DNA of 33,701 nucleotides from Planctomycetota bacterium (lineage in GTDB: Bacteria; Planctomycetota; Planctomycetia; Pirellulales; Pirellulaceae): assembly GCA_016872725.1 (NCBI GenBank), contig VGZC01000053.1:1-33701 (forward strand), in the 5' to 3' direction. This document shows, in pieces, positions 8,455 to 20,401 of the stretch (positions are counted from its first letter, which is position 1; each line of letters starts with the position of its first letter). The position numbers were made by a program, and so were the translations under genes. Below the pieces are notes generated by a model that was not told where the DNA came from, made no database searches, and was given only the letters and a program-made list of their open reading frames with translations.

Positions 8455-8623
8455 CCAATGTCGCACGCCGCTCCGCGGCGTGTGCACCGCTACCGACCAT
8501 CTACCGTCGCGAGGCGCGGCACGGAGTGCCGTGCGACATTGTCGCACGCCGCTCCGCGGCGTGTGCACCGCTACCGACCATCTACCGTCGCGAGGCACGG
8601 CACGGAGTGCCGTGCGACATTGG
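8455..8623. repeat. 169-bp element with 13-bp terminal inverted repeats (cluster C)
   Basis: Two 80-bp units (8459-8538 and 8540-8619) differ at one base and are separated by a single T. Each begins with a hairpin (CACGCCG-CTC-CGGCGTG type) and ends with another (GGCAC-GGA-GTGCC type), joined by an unpaired middle ACCGCTACCGACCATCTACC. The whole element is bounded by perfect inverted repeats CCAATGTCGCACG (8455-8467) and CGTGCGACATTGG (8611-8623). No coding capacity is credible. It occupies the upstream region of tkt. Confidence 0.85.
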
Positions 8624-8658
8624 CTCGAACGGCCAGTGTATCGGACGGTGTTGGAGGG

Positions 8659-9027
8659 TCAAGGCAGGAGCCCGACGAACTCGCACGCGACGATGAACCG
8701 CCGCATCGGGTCGTCGTAGTCCCGCTCGCAGCGCGTTACGCGGGCGAGCATCTGGACGGGCGCGCCTTCCGTGCCGAGCCGCAGGACGATCGGCCGATCG
8801 GCGGGGGCCGTGGCGGCGCAAAACGAGATGCCCTGCTGCGATAGATCGCGCGTCTCGACGGTCTCGAACACGCTCGGAACGGCCGCCCCGTCGTGCGACG
8901 CCGCGTTGACCGGAACGACTGCCGTGTATTCGACGCGCGGACTCTTGCGCTGGTCAAGCCAGACGGGAATCCCCGCACGCGGAGCATGCTCGAGCGATTG
9001 CAGGTACGGTTGGGCGTTCGCGGACAT
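8659..9027 (-). CDS. PilZ domain protein
   Basis: 122 residues. The PilZ signature is present: RKSPRVEY (the RxxxR c-di-GMP-binding motif) near residues 27-34 and DLSQQGISF (the D/NxSxxG motif) near residue 63, followed by beta strands ending in RVTRCE and FIVACEFVGLL. It is a stand-alone PilZ domain, so it is probably a small cytoplasmic c-di-GMP receptor acting on a partner protein. The ATG at 9025-9027 is preferred over an in-frame TTG at 9060, though neither has a strong ribosome site. It lies between a response regulator and tkt on the same strand. The GGDEF protein at 30905 could supply c-di-GMP, but no link is shown. Confidence 0.85.
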   Translation of the reverse strand: MSANAQPYLQSLEHAPRAGIPVWLDQRKSPRVEYTAVVPVNAASHDGAAVPSVFETVETRDLSQQGISFCAATAPADRPIVLRLGTEGAPVQMLARVTRCERDYDDPMRRFIVACEFVGLLP

Positions 9028-9114
9028 GGTCGGTACCCATCGAAGTGGCGGCGATGACAAACGAACGGCGCGTGGTGCGGGGCCGCCGTGTCGGCGAGGC
9101 CGGCGAGGGCGGCG

Positions 9115-9585
9115 TTAACGGCAAGCCGTGTCCTGTTCGAACCAGGGACGGCTCGCCGGTTCGGGAATCCCCGACGCGCGCCGCAGACGGCTGTTGACGA
9201 GGTGGGGCATCCAGAGCGCCTTGTTGACCAGCTCGATCAGCACATCCGGATCAAACGGTTTGCGCAAATAGTAGGCTCCGCCCGCGTCGTGCGTGCGGCG
9301 CACAATATCGGGAAGCTGCGACGAGGATACGAACATGAGCGGCACGTCCTCGAGACCCGGCATCGTGCGCAATTCGCGGCACAGTTCCAGGCCGCTCAAT
9401 CCGTTCAGATTGACGTCGCAGAGGATCAGATCGAGGGGCAATTCGGATGCGGCCTTCCGCGCGGCGGTCGTGTCCCGCGCGCAGTGGCATTCGTAGCCCT
9501 GCATGTCCAAGACGGCCGCGACGGCGGTCATGGTCAACGGGTCCGGATCGATGATCAGAATCACGGCTTGGCGATTCGCGGTCAT
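9115..9585 (-). CDS. Single-domain response regulator (CheY-like receiver)
   Basis: 156 residues. A strong ribosome site GGAGGAGG lies 8 bases before the ATG at 9583-9585. One receiver domain (about 6-125) has the acidic pair Asp13/Asp15 in IIDPD, the phosphorylated Asp57 in CDVNLNG, the switch Ser87 in FVSSSQ and Lys109 in LRKPFD, so all catalytic positions are intact. A roughly 30-residue polar tail follows with no DNA-binding domain. It probably signals by protein-protein contact, like CheY or a phosphorelay intermediate. No histidine kinase is encoded nearby, so its partner is elsewhere. Confidence 0.93.
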   Translation of the reverse strand: MTANRQAVILIIDPDPLTMTAVAAVLDMQGYECHCARDTTAARKAASELPLDLILCDVNLNGLSGLELCRELRTMPGLEDVPLMFVSSSQLPDIVRRTHDAGGAYYLRKPFDPDVLIELVNKALWMPHLVNSRLRRASGIPEPASRPWFEQDTACR

Positions 9586-9807
9586 GCGACGGCCTCCTCC
9601 GGCGGGACGGCTTTGGGCGGCGAGCTCGACGCGGGCTCGACGACGCCCGGTCTCGATCGTCCGGATCGGCGAAGAGTCCGGACCCGGGCAATCATAGCTC
9701 GCAAGCAGTCTTCGGCCCGCCACGCGGTCGAGCGTGACCGAAGATTCGCGAGGCCGCGCGTCGCGACGAGCCGTTTCGACCGCCAGAACCGGCAGGACCC
9801 GACCGGA

Positions 9808-11298
9808 TCACGCCGACGCGGGAGCGGGAAGGGCCGAGCATCCCATGAGGAACTCGTCGATCGCTCGGGCCGCCGACCGGCCCTCTTGGATGGCCCAGAC
9901 AACGAGCGACTGACCGCGACGGCAATCCCCGGCCGCGAAGACGCGAGGCACATTCGTCGCATGGCGGCCCGGCGCCGCGCGGTAGTTCGATCGTTCGTCG
10001 CATTCCAGTTGAAGGCGATCCGCGACGTAACGCTCCGGGCCGAGGAATCCGAGCGCGAGCAGAACCAGATCGGCCTTCCATTCGCGCTCGGTGCCCGGCA
10101 ACTCGCGCGGGATCATGCGGCCTCCCTCGCGCGCCCATTCGACCTCGATCGTCCGTACGCCGGCGACCCGTCCGTTGCCGTCGTCGAGGAACGCCTTGGT
10201 CAGCAGGCGGTAGACGCGGGGATCGTCGCCGAACCGCTCGGTGACTTCCGCGTGGCCATAATCGACTCGGAGAATCCGCGGCCACTGCGGCCAGGGATTA
10301 TCATCCGAGCGAAGGCTCGGCGGTTTGGAAAGCAACTCGAAATTCACGACGCTGCGGCAACCTTGCCGCAGGGAAGTCGCGAGGCAGTCGGTCCCCGTAT
10401 CGCCGCCGCCGATCACGATGACATCGCGGTCTCGCGCCGACGGAATCCCATCTCCGTCGAGCCGGGCCCGATCGGGGCCACCGTCGAGCAACCGGCGCGT
10501 GTTGCCGGTCAGGAACTCCATCGCGAATCGGATCCCGTCCAATTCGCGGCCCGGCACCGCGAGATCGCGCGGCTGTGTCGCGCCCGTCGCGAGCAGCACG
10601 GCATCGTGCTCCGCCACGATTCCGTCCGGATCCACGTTGACGCCCACGTCGGATCGCGTTCGGAACTCGATCCCCTCGTCGCGCAGCAGATCGAGTCGGC
10701 GCCGGACGACCCCCTTGTCGAGCTTCATGTTGGGGATGCCGTACATCAGCAATCCGCCGACGCGGTCCGCCCGCTCAAACACGGTCACGGCGTGTCCGAC
10801 CTTGTTGAGCTGATCGGCGGCCGCGAGCCCGGCGGGTCCCGAGCCGATGATCGCGACGCGCTTTCCCGTGCGCCGCGCCGGCGGCGACGCCTTCACCCAG
10901 CCCTCGGCGAACGCGCGGTCGACGATCGCTTGTTCCAGATTCTTGATCGTGATCGGATCGTCGTTGACTCCCGCCACGCACGAGCCCTCGCACGGCGCCG
11001 GACAGACGCGTCCCGTGAACTCGGGAAAGTTGTTCGTCTTGTGGAGCCGATCGATGGCGTCGCGCCATCGGCCTCGATAGACGAGGTCGTTCCATTCGGG
11101 GATCAGGTTGTCGATCGGACACCCCGTCGCCGACTGGCAAAAGGGAACCCCGCAGTCCATGCACCGCGCGCCCTGCGACCGGAGATGGTCGTCGGACGGC
11201 GCCGAGTAGATTTCGAGGAAATCGTCGAGCCGGTCGACCGGATCGCGGTACGGCACGGTTTTTCGGGGGAATTCCAGGAATCCGGTCGGTTTTCCCAT
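9808..11298 (-). CDS. gltD: Glutamate synthase (NADPH) small subunit
   Basis: 496 residues. Cytoplasmic beta subunit of glutamate synthase; it takes electrons from NADPH through FAD and passes them to GltB. The N-terminal iron-sulfur domain has the expected Cys sets (CMDCGVPFC with a following GCP at 46-61, and CPAPCEGSC at 99-107) for [4Fe-4S] clusters. The FAD-binding Rossmann motif is [15 protein letters not shown] (150-164); a second dinucleotide fold has [11 protein letters not shown] near residue 290; the FAD-closing motif is [18 protein letters not shown] near the end. The ATG at 11296-11298 is preferred to the TTG codon immediately before it; AGGATC lies about 10 bases upstream. It follows gltB by 49 bases and is the last gene of that operon. 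Confidence 0.97.
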   Translation of the reverse strand: MGKPTGFLEFPRKTVPYRDPVDRLDDFLEIYSAPSDDHLRSQGARCMDCGVPFCQSATGCPIDNLIPEWNDLVYRGRWRDAIDRLHKTNNFPEFTGRVCPAPCEGSCVAGVNDDPITIKNLEQAIVDRAFAEGWVKASPPARRTGKRVAIIGSGPAGLAAADQLNKVGHAVTVFERADRVGGLLMYGIPNMKLDKGVVRRRLDLLRDEGIEFRTRSDVGVNVDPDGIVAEHDAVLLATGATQPRDLAVPGRELDGIRFAMEFLTGNTRRLLDGGPDRARLDGDGIPSARDRDVIVIGGGDTGTDCLATSLRQGCRSVVNFELLSKPPSLRSDDNPWPQWPRILRVDYGHAEVTERFGDDPRVYRLLTKAFLDDGNGRVAGVRTIEVEWAREGGRMIPRELPGTEREWKADLVLLALGFLGPERYVADRLQLECDERSNYRAAPGRHATNVPRVFAAGDCRRGQSLVVWAIQEGRSAARAIDEFLMGCSALPAPASA

Positions 11299-11347
11299 CA
11301 ATCAATGATCCTATTCGGGTTTCGGAGCGGAAACGGGCGCCGCGCGC

Positions 11348-15955
<4,608 letters not shown>

Positions 15956-15981
15956 GACGCGCGCATTCCCTCCGCCTGGAT

Positions 15982-16947
15982 TCATTCCGCACCACCGGAG
16001 ACCGCAAGGGGCGGCGCGGGCGCCGCCGCCGTGACGGACGCCGAGGCCGCTGGGCCTGATGGACTCGCGGGATACTCCCGAAGCAATTGCATGAAACGAC
16101 GCGCGGCCGTTCCCAGTTCCTTCCCCCGGCGATAGACGATGCCGATCGGCCGCACCAATGTCTCGTTCGCGAGCGGACGAACCACCAACGATCCCAATTG
16201 GACCTCGCGCACGACCGTCGGCTCCGGCAAGAGACTCACGCCGGCGTTGATCTCGATCGCCCGCTTCAAGGTCTCGATGTTGTCGAACGCCATCACCACC
16301 TGCGTCTCGGCGTGGTGCCGAGCGAGCGCCCGATCGACGACGCGGCGGATCTTGAGCCCCGCGTCGAACGCCACCATGCTCGCGCCGTGCAACTCCTCGA
16401 GCCGGATCGGACCCGGCTGAGCCAACGGGTGCTGGGGTGAACAGACGAAGACCATCGGCTCCTCCCGCCACGCCAACGCCACGATGTTGCGCGAACCCTT
16501 GGGGAAACTGACGAGCCCCAATTCGATCTGGTCCCCCTCGACCAGTTCATACACGCGAGCCGGATGCTCGTAGTCCAATCGGATGTTCGCCTTCGGATAA
16601 AGGCCCATGAAGTACTGGATGAAGTCGTTCATGTGGCTCAGGCCGATCGAGTAGATCGACGCGACCCGAACTCGGCCCGCCACCTCCTGACGCAACATGC
16701 GGACCTGCTCCTCGAGCGCGACATACCGCTGGACAATCGCCCGACACCCCTCGTAAAAAACGTCCCCCTCCGCCGTCAGTACGAGCGGCCGCTTGGACCG
16801 ATCGATCAGCTTGACCCCAAGCCTCGCCTCAAGCTGGTGCACGACCTGGCTCGCCGCCGACTGCGACAAGCCGTTTCCCGCCGCCGCCCGCGAAAAACTG
16901 CGCCGGTTCGCCACGTCGCAAAAGACCTTGAGCGACTTCAAATGCAC
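15982..16947 (-). CDS. LysR-family transcriptional regulator, probably of gltBD
   Basis: 321 residues. GTG start at 16945-16947 preceded by GGGAGCGGGAC. The N-terminal winged helix-turn-helix (about 1-60) reads [19 protein letters not shown] then [18 protein letters not shown], classic LysR. The C-terminal co-inducer domain (about 90-295) has the usual [13 protein letters not shown] and LLPEPTVV segments, then an Ala/Pro-rich tail. Its stop overlaps or nearly touches the gltB start. LysR proteins such as Bacillus GltC control gltAB but are normally divergent; here the regulator leads the operon on the same strand. Regulation of gltBD is inferred from this position only. The effector could be 2-oxoglutarate or glutamate, by analogy with GltC. 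Confidence 0.93.
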   Translation of the reverse strand: MHLKSLKVFCDVANRRSFSRAAAGNGLSQSAASQVVHQLEARLGVKLIDRSKRPLVLTAEGDVFYEGCRAIVQRYVALEEQVRMLRQEVAGRVRVASIYSIGLSHMNDFIQYFMGLYPKANIRLDYEHPARVYELVEGDQIELGLVSFPKGSRNIVALAWREEPMVFVCSPQHPLAQPGPIRLEELHGASMVAFDAGLKIRRVVDRALARHHAETQVVMAFDNIETLKRAIEINAGVSLLPEPTVVREVQLGSLVVRPLANETLVRPIGIVYRRGKELGTAARRFMQLLREYPASPSGPAASASVTAAAPAPPLAVSGGAE

Positions 16948-16991
16948 GTCCCGCTCCCAACGCCCCGCATACCTCGCCTAACGCGACTACT

Positions 16992-17006
16992 ATTAGCAAA
17001 TCAAAT
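16992..17006. promoter_or_regulatory. Candidate LysR-type binding site upstream of the lysR-gltBD operon
   Basis: ATTAGCAAATCAAAT fits the T-N11-A rule with imperfect dyad symmetry (ATTAG / CAAAT, four of five positions matching as an inverted repeat). It sits 45-59 bases upstream of the LysR start in an AT-rich patch that stands out from the GC-rich surroundings. Autoregulation is a plausible role. No convincing -35/-10 pair could be fixed. Confidence 0.35.
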
Positions 17007-17272
17007 AAAAGAAACGGCCCAGAATTAGCCCGCAAGATGCCAGCCTAGCCGTTTCCTGGGGAATGTCAATATTCCTCGTGCGCACGTGCCGCTCGTTCCG
17101 GTCCCATGCGGCGCCCGGCTTTGTGTCGACCCGCGGCGCCGTGCAGGAGCGTGGCTCCGATTCGGTCTATGGCCAACCGGTGTCCCTGGACGCGCGTATT
17201 GGTTTAATTACGAAGAGGGCGCCATGCGGTTGAGCCGCTCGTGCGCGCGGAACGAGCCGTCGGCGGACGGGG

Positions 17273-17809
17273 TTAGGCGCGCCACCAGGCGCGAAACCGG
17301 CCAAAGACCGAATGGGGCGCGCGATCGTCGCGGGATTCGCCGTTCGAAGCCGCCGGTCTGGTCGCGGGCGCCGGAGACGGAACGTCGGGTTGGCCCTTCG
17401 AGGGGCCGGGCTTCGCGTTCTTCGTGGCCGCCGTCGGTTGGGCTGGAGGCGAGGCCGTTTTTTCGCGAACACGATAGACGGCCGTCACCTCGCGATCGCA
17501 CGAGAGGCAAACGGTGGGCGGTTTGTCGACGCGCGCTCCGCAGTAAGGGCACTTGAAGTACGACGCGGAGCGCTGGGCCGCTTCGAGGAGTCCGTTGACT
17601 TCACTGGCGGGCACCCACTGCGAGTCGTCCTTGCGAACGGGCGTGTCCTTGTGGACTTCGCCCGAGCGGATCTTCGCGAGGATCTCCGCCGACGAAAACG
17701 GACCGAAGCTGCGGCCTTCGATCTCGTAGAACCACTCGGAGGGCTCAACGGTCGTTGGCCGTCGGCGAATGAGGTGGTCGTCGGAATTGGACGGGTTCAC
17801 CAGCGACAC
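17273..17809 (-). CDS. GYF_2 domain protein with a zinc ribbon, unknown function
   Basis: 178 residues. The GTG at 17807-17809 is chosen because GGAG lies 7 bases upstream and the coding character starts there; the frame is open to 17965 but that part is Arg/Ser-rich and unconvincing. Residues about 25-80 form a GYF_2-like domain (EWFYEIEGRSFGPFSSAEI, then GEVHKDTPVRK and QWVPASEV). It is followed by a zinc ribbon with CPYC and CLSC, and a Pro/Ala/Lys-rich tail. GYF_2 domains are common in planctomycetes, often at the N terminus of membrane proteins, and are thought to mediate protein contacts. No membrane helix is present here. About 230 bases separate it from the cyclophilin gene upstream. 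Confidence 0.72.
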   Translation of the reverse strand: MSLVNPSNSDDHLIRRRPTTVEPSEWFYEIEGRSFGPFSSAEILAKIRSGEVHKDTPVRKDDSQWVPASEVNGLLEAAQRSASYFKCPYCGARVDKPPTVCLSCDREVTAVYRVREKTASPPAQPTAATKNAKPGPSKGQPDVPSPAPATRPAASNGESRDDRAPHSVFGRFRAWWRA

Positions 17810-18042
17810 AAGCGAACTCCGAACGGAGGTCGGCCTCGATGAAGTCGACCGACGGGAATAGGAGCCCCGGTTGGTCCCGTACCGGCTCCAATCACCGTTC
17901 GATTGTACGCGAAGCGGCGCGCCGGGTCCAACCACTCGCGGGGATTTCCACCGCGCCGTCCCCACGCCCCGGTCGCCGCGCCCCTATTGGTGAGCACGTA
18001 TTCGGCCGGGCGTTCATACGGGTCGGACGGAAAAAAAACCCG

Positions 18043-19221
18043 CTACCCGCCCGTTTTCTTGGGGAGATACTCGTGAGCCCGTTTTCGAACGACCACGGCT
18101 TCGAGGAGCTTGTCGGGTTCGGGCGCGTCGGGGCTGGTCGGATCGCGGCGCCGGATTTTTTCCAGCACTTCGATGCCGCTGATGATGCGACCGAAGACCG
18201 TATGGCGGCTGTTGAGATGGGGCGTCGGTCGGAAGGTGAGGAAGAACTGGCTTCCGCCCGAATTCGGGGTTTCGGTCTTCGCCATGCTCAGCGTCCCTCG
18301 AAAGTGCATCCGGGCATCCTCGCGGCCGAACTCGTCGAGGATCTCATACCCGGGTCCGCCCGATCCATCGCCGACGGGGCAGCCGACCTGGGCCATGAAG
18401 TTGGGCAGAACACGATGGAAGTTCAGGCCGCTATAAAAGCCCTTTTCCACGAGGCTCACGAAATTCCCCACGGTATCGGGCGCTTGGTCCTCGAAGAGTT
18501 CGACGACGATTTCCCCTTGGGTCGTCGCGATGCGTACGCGGGGCAGATCGTCCTTTTGCGATTCGGCGTCGCGCAGCGCTTTTTCTTTTTCCCACAGGGC
18601 CTTGTACGATCCGACATCGAGCAGCACTTGCGAACCCGTTTCGCTGATCGAACCCGCGGCCTGGGCTTCCTTGAGGTACTGCTCGGCCGCGTCGAACTGA
18701 TCGAGGGCGAACGCGGCTTGTCCCGCGATGTCGTAGACCTCCTTGGATTCCGACTTGTGATCGATCAGCGGCTTGGAGGTCCTCATTGCGAGTTCATACT
18801 GATCGGCCGCTTGGTAGTCCTTGGCGAGGTCGATCAAGAACCGGGTGATTTGGCGATCCGTTTCGGGCGCGCCCTCGTAGGCCTTGATTGCGGCTTCGCG
18901 CAATCGAGGCAGGACGGTATGGCCCTTGGCGACCAGGGCGGACCACTGATCGACCATGGGTTGCGCTTCCGCCGGGGGCGCGACGAGGAACCGCGTGCGT
19001 AGGTCGCGCATTTCCTTCAAAAGGGTCTTCCATTCCTCGAATACGGTCGCGAAGTCCTCGGCGGGCGGCGGATTCGCCGCGTTCTCCCGCGCGGGTGCCG
19101 CCGGTGGTTGGGCCGGCGCGGCCTCCTGAGCGGCCGATCGCGGGGCGAACCCCGCGCCGACCGTGCACAGAACCGTCGCGCCGACCAAGATCGCCTTCAA
19201 TCGCGTCCGCAAAGATCTCAT
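18043..19221 (-). CDS. Secreted cyclophilin-type peptidyl-prolyl isomerase with N-terminal helical region
   Basis: 392 residues. The ATG at 19219-19221 has GGAGGT 8 bases upstream. A signal peptide covers residues 1 to about 31 (ending in RSAAQ), so the protein is probably periplasmic. Residues about 35-215 are alpha-helical with TPR-like character (IDLAKDYQAADQYELAMR, AFALDQFDAAEQYLKEA). The C-terminal cyclophilin domain (about 225-385) has VRIATTQGEIVVELFEDQAP, FYSGLNFHRVLPNFMAQVG (catalytic Arg in FHRV), SMAKTETPNSGGSQFFLT and LNSRHTVFGRI. It would catalyse proline cis-trans isomerisation of exported proteins, with the helical part as a possible client or partner platform. It is divergent from rsmD across 191 bases. 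Confidence 0.93.
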   Translation of the reverse strand: MRSLRTRLKAILVGATVLCTVGAGFAPRSAAQEAAPAQPPAAPARENAANPPPAEDFATVFEEWKTLLKEMRDLRTRFLVAPPAEAQPMVDQWSALVAKGHTVLPRLREAAIKAYEGAPETDRQITRFLIDLAKDYQAADQYELAMRTSKPLIDHKSESKEVYDIAGQAAFALDQFDAAEQYLKEAQAAGSISETGSQVLLDVGSYKALWEKEKALRDAESQKDDLPRVRIATTQGEIVVELFEDQAPDTVGNFVSLVEKGFYSGLNFHRVLPNFMAQVGCPVGDGSGGPGYEILDEFGREDARMHFRGTLSMAKTETPNSGGSQFFLTFRPTPHLNSRHTVFGRIISGIEVLEKIRRRDPTSPDAPEPDKLLEAVVVRKRAHEYLPKKTGG

Positions 19222-19412
19222 GATGGGCTACCTCCAGCCGCGCACGTTCGGGCGCGCGGCTTGCTTCGTTGGGCCTACTCGGGGACTCATTCGGCAATCG
19301 GAAAACGTCCGGACGAATTTCAATCTCCGTAGATTAGCAAACCTCCGAGTCGAGAGGAAAGGGACCGCGCGGCACCCGGTCTCCTGTCCAGGCCACCGGC
19401 CGGGTTGGTACG

Positions 19413-20069
19413 ATGGCCGGAATGGCGAGACCACCGGGCAAACGAGCGACGGGAAAACCCCCAAAGGCGGAGCGGAGCGAGGATTCCGACCGATCCGAGC
19501 CTCGGATCCGCATCATTGGCGGGTCGCTTCGCGGTCGTTCGGTCCCGTACCTGGGCGACCCTCGGACGCGGCCAATGAAGGACCGCGTCCGCGAATCGGT
19601 CTTCGATCTCTTGGCTGACAGCGTGGTCGGGCAGGAAGTCATCGACCTGTTCGCCGGAACGGGCGCGATCGGCCTTGAAGCGATGAGCCGGGGCGCCTCG
19701 GGGGCGACGTTCATCGAGCGTCATGTGCCGACGGCGCGGCGCATCCGCGCGATCTTGGCGGAGTGGGGGCTCGAAGCCCGCGCCCGCGTCGTAACGGCCG
19801 ACTCGTTTTTTTGGCTCCGGCACGATTGGAAACCGTCCTCGACACCCACCCTCCTTTTCTGCTCGCCCCCCTACGCCAGCTATGAATCGCAGCGCGCCGC
19901 GCTTTGCGGCCTACTGACCGATTTCGGGTCGAGATCGGCGCCGGGGAGTCGCATTGTCGCGGAATCGGACGAGCGGTTCGACGCGACGGTATCCCTGCCC
20001 GGATTCGCATGGCGCGTCCGCGCCTATCCTCCGGCCATCCTCGCCATCGGCTCACCCATCCGATCCTAA
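19413..20069 (+). CDS. rsmD: 16S rRNA (guanine-N2)-methyltransferase, RsmD family
   Basis: 218 residues. SAM-dependent methyltransferase matching RsmD, which modifies G966 of 16S rRNA. After a roughly 30-residue basic extension come RIIGGSLRGRSV, TRPMKDRVRESVFDLL (the family's RNA-contact segment), motif I DLFAGTGAIGLEAMSRGA (78-95), the acidic ER after motif I, and motif IV at 150-154. Motif IV reads CSPPY where RsmD usually has DPPY/F; serine is allowed in the wider D/N/S-PP-Y/F/W class but is uncommon here. The ATG at 19413 or the one at 19422 (with GGCCGGA before it) could be used. A repeat cluster follows 16 bases after the stop. Confidence 0.85.
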   Translation: MAGMARPPGKRATGKPPKAERSEDSDRSEPRIRIIGGSLRGRSVPYLGDPRTRPMKDRVRESVFDLLADSVVGQEVIDLFAGTGAIGLEAMSRGASGATFIERHVPTARRIRAILAEWGLEARARVVTADSFFWLRHDWKPSSTPTLLFCSPPYASYESQRAALCGLLTDFGSRSAPGSRIVAESDERFDATVSLPGFAWRVRAYPPAILAIGSPIRS

Positions 20070-20084
20070 GCGGCCTGTCCCGCC

Positions 20085-20211
20085 CATCGTCGCACGCCTC
20101 TCCGAGGCGTGTTTTCCGAGTCAACGCGTATCTCCGAGGCGTGTCAGCCCATTCATCGTCGCACGCCTCTCCGAGGCGTGTTTTCCGAGTCAGCACGCCT
20201 CTCCGAGGCAT
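20085..20211. repeat. Two ~69-bp units carrying four palindromic cores (cluster D)
   Basis: Units begin at 20085 and 20154, each starting CATCGTCGCACGCCTC. Perfect hairpins CACGCCTC-TCC-GAGGCGTG lie at 20093-20111 and 20162-20180. A degenerate copy sits at about 20123-20141 and another, with one mismatch, at 20194-20211. The core and leading bases match the element at 25012, so clusters D and E belong to one family. It is intergenic, between rsmD and the 882-residue gene; the remaining 190 bases up to 20401 show no gene or clear promoter. Confidence 0.85.
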
Positions 20212-20401
20212 ACGGCAGCTCATTCCGGCAAGCCGGAATCTTGCCCCACGGAAAATGGCCGGTTTGGGCGCTATGTGCCGATCGGCTCGTCGGAATCGGT
20301 CGGTCGCCTAAGTTTCGACTCGAACATCCGTTTTCTCCGATCCTAACGTAGAAGCCGCCTGTAGGGGCGGCCGTCGAAGGAGCGTGCGCGGAGGAGCGCG
20401 G

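Noticed and set aside
18022-18060. Possible terminator after the cyclophilin gene (eight T residues on the minus strand)
   Set aside because: The GC-rich bases before the T-run form direct repeats (GCGGG twice), not an inverted repeat, so no convincing stem exists.
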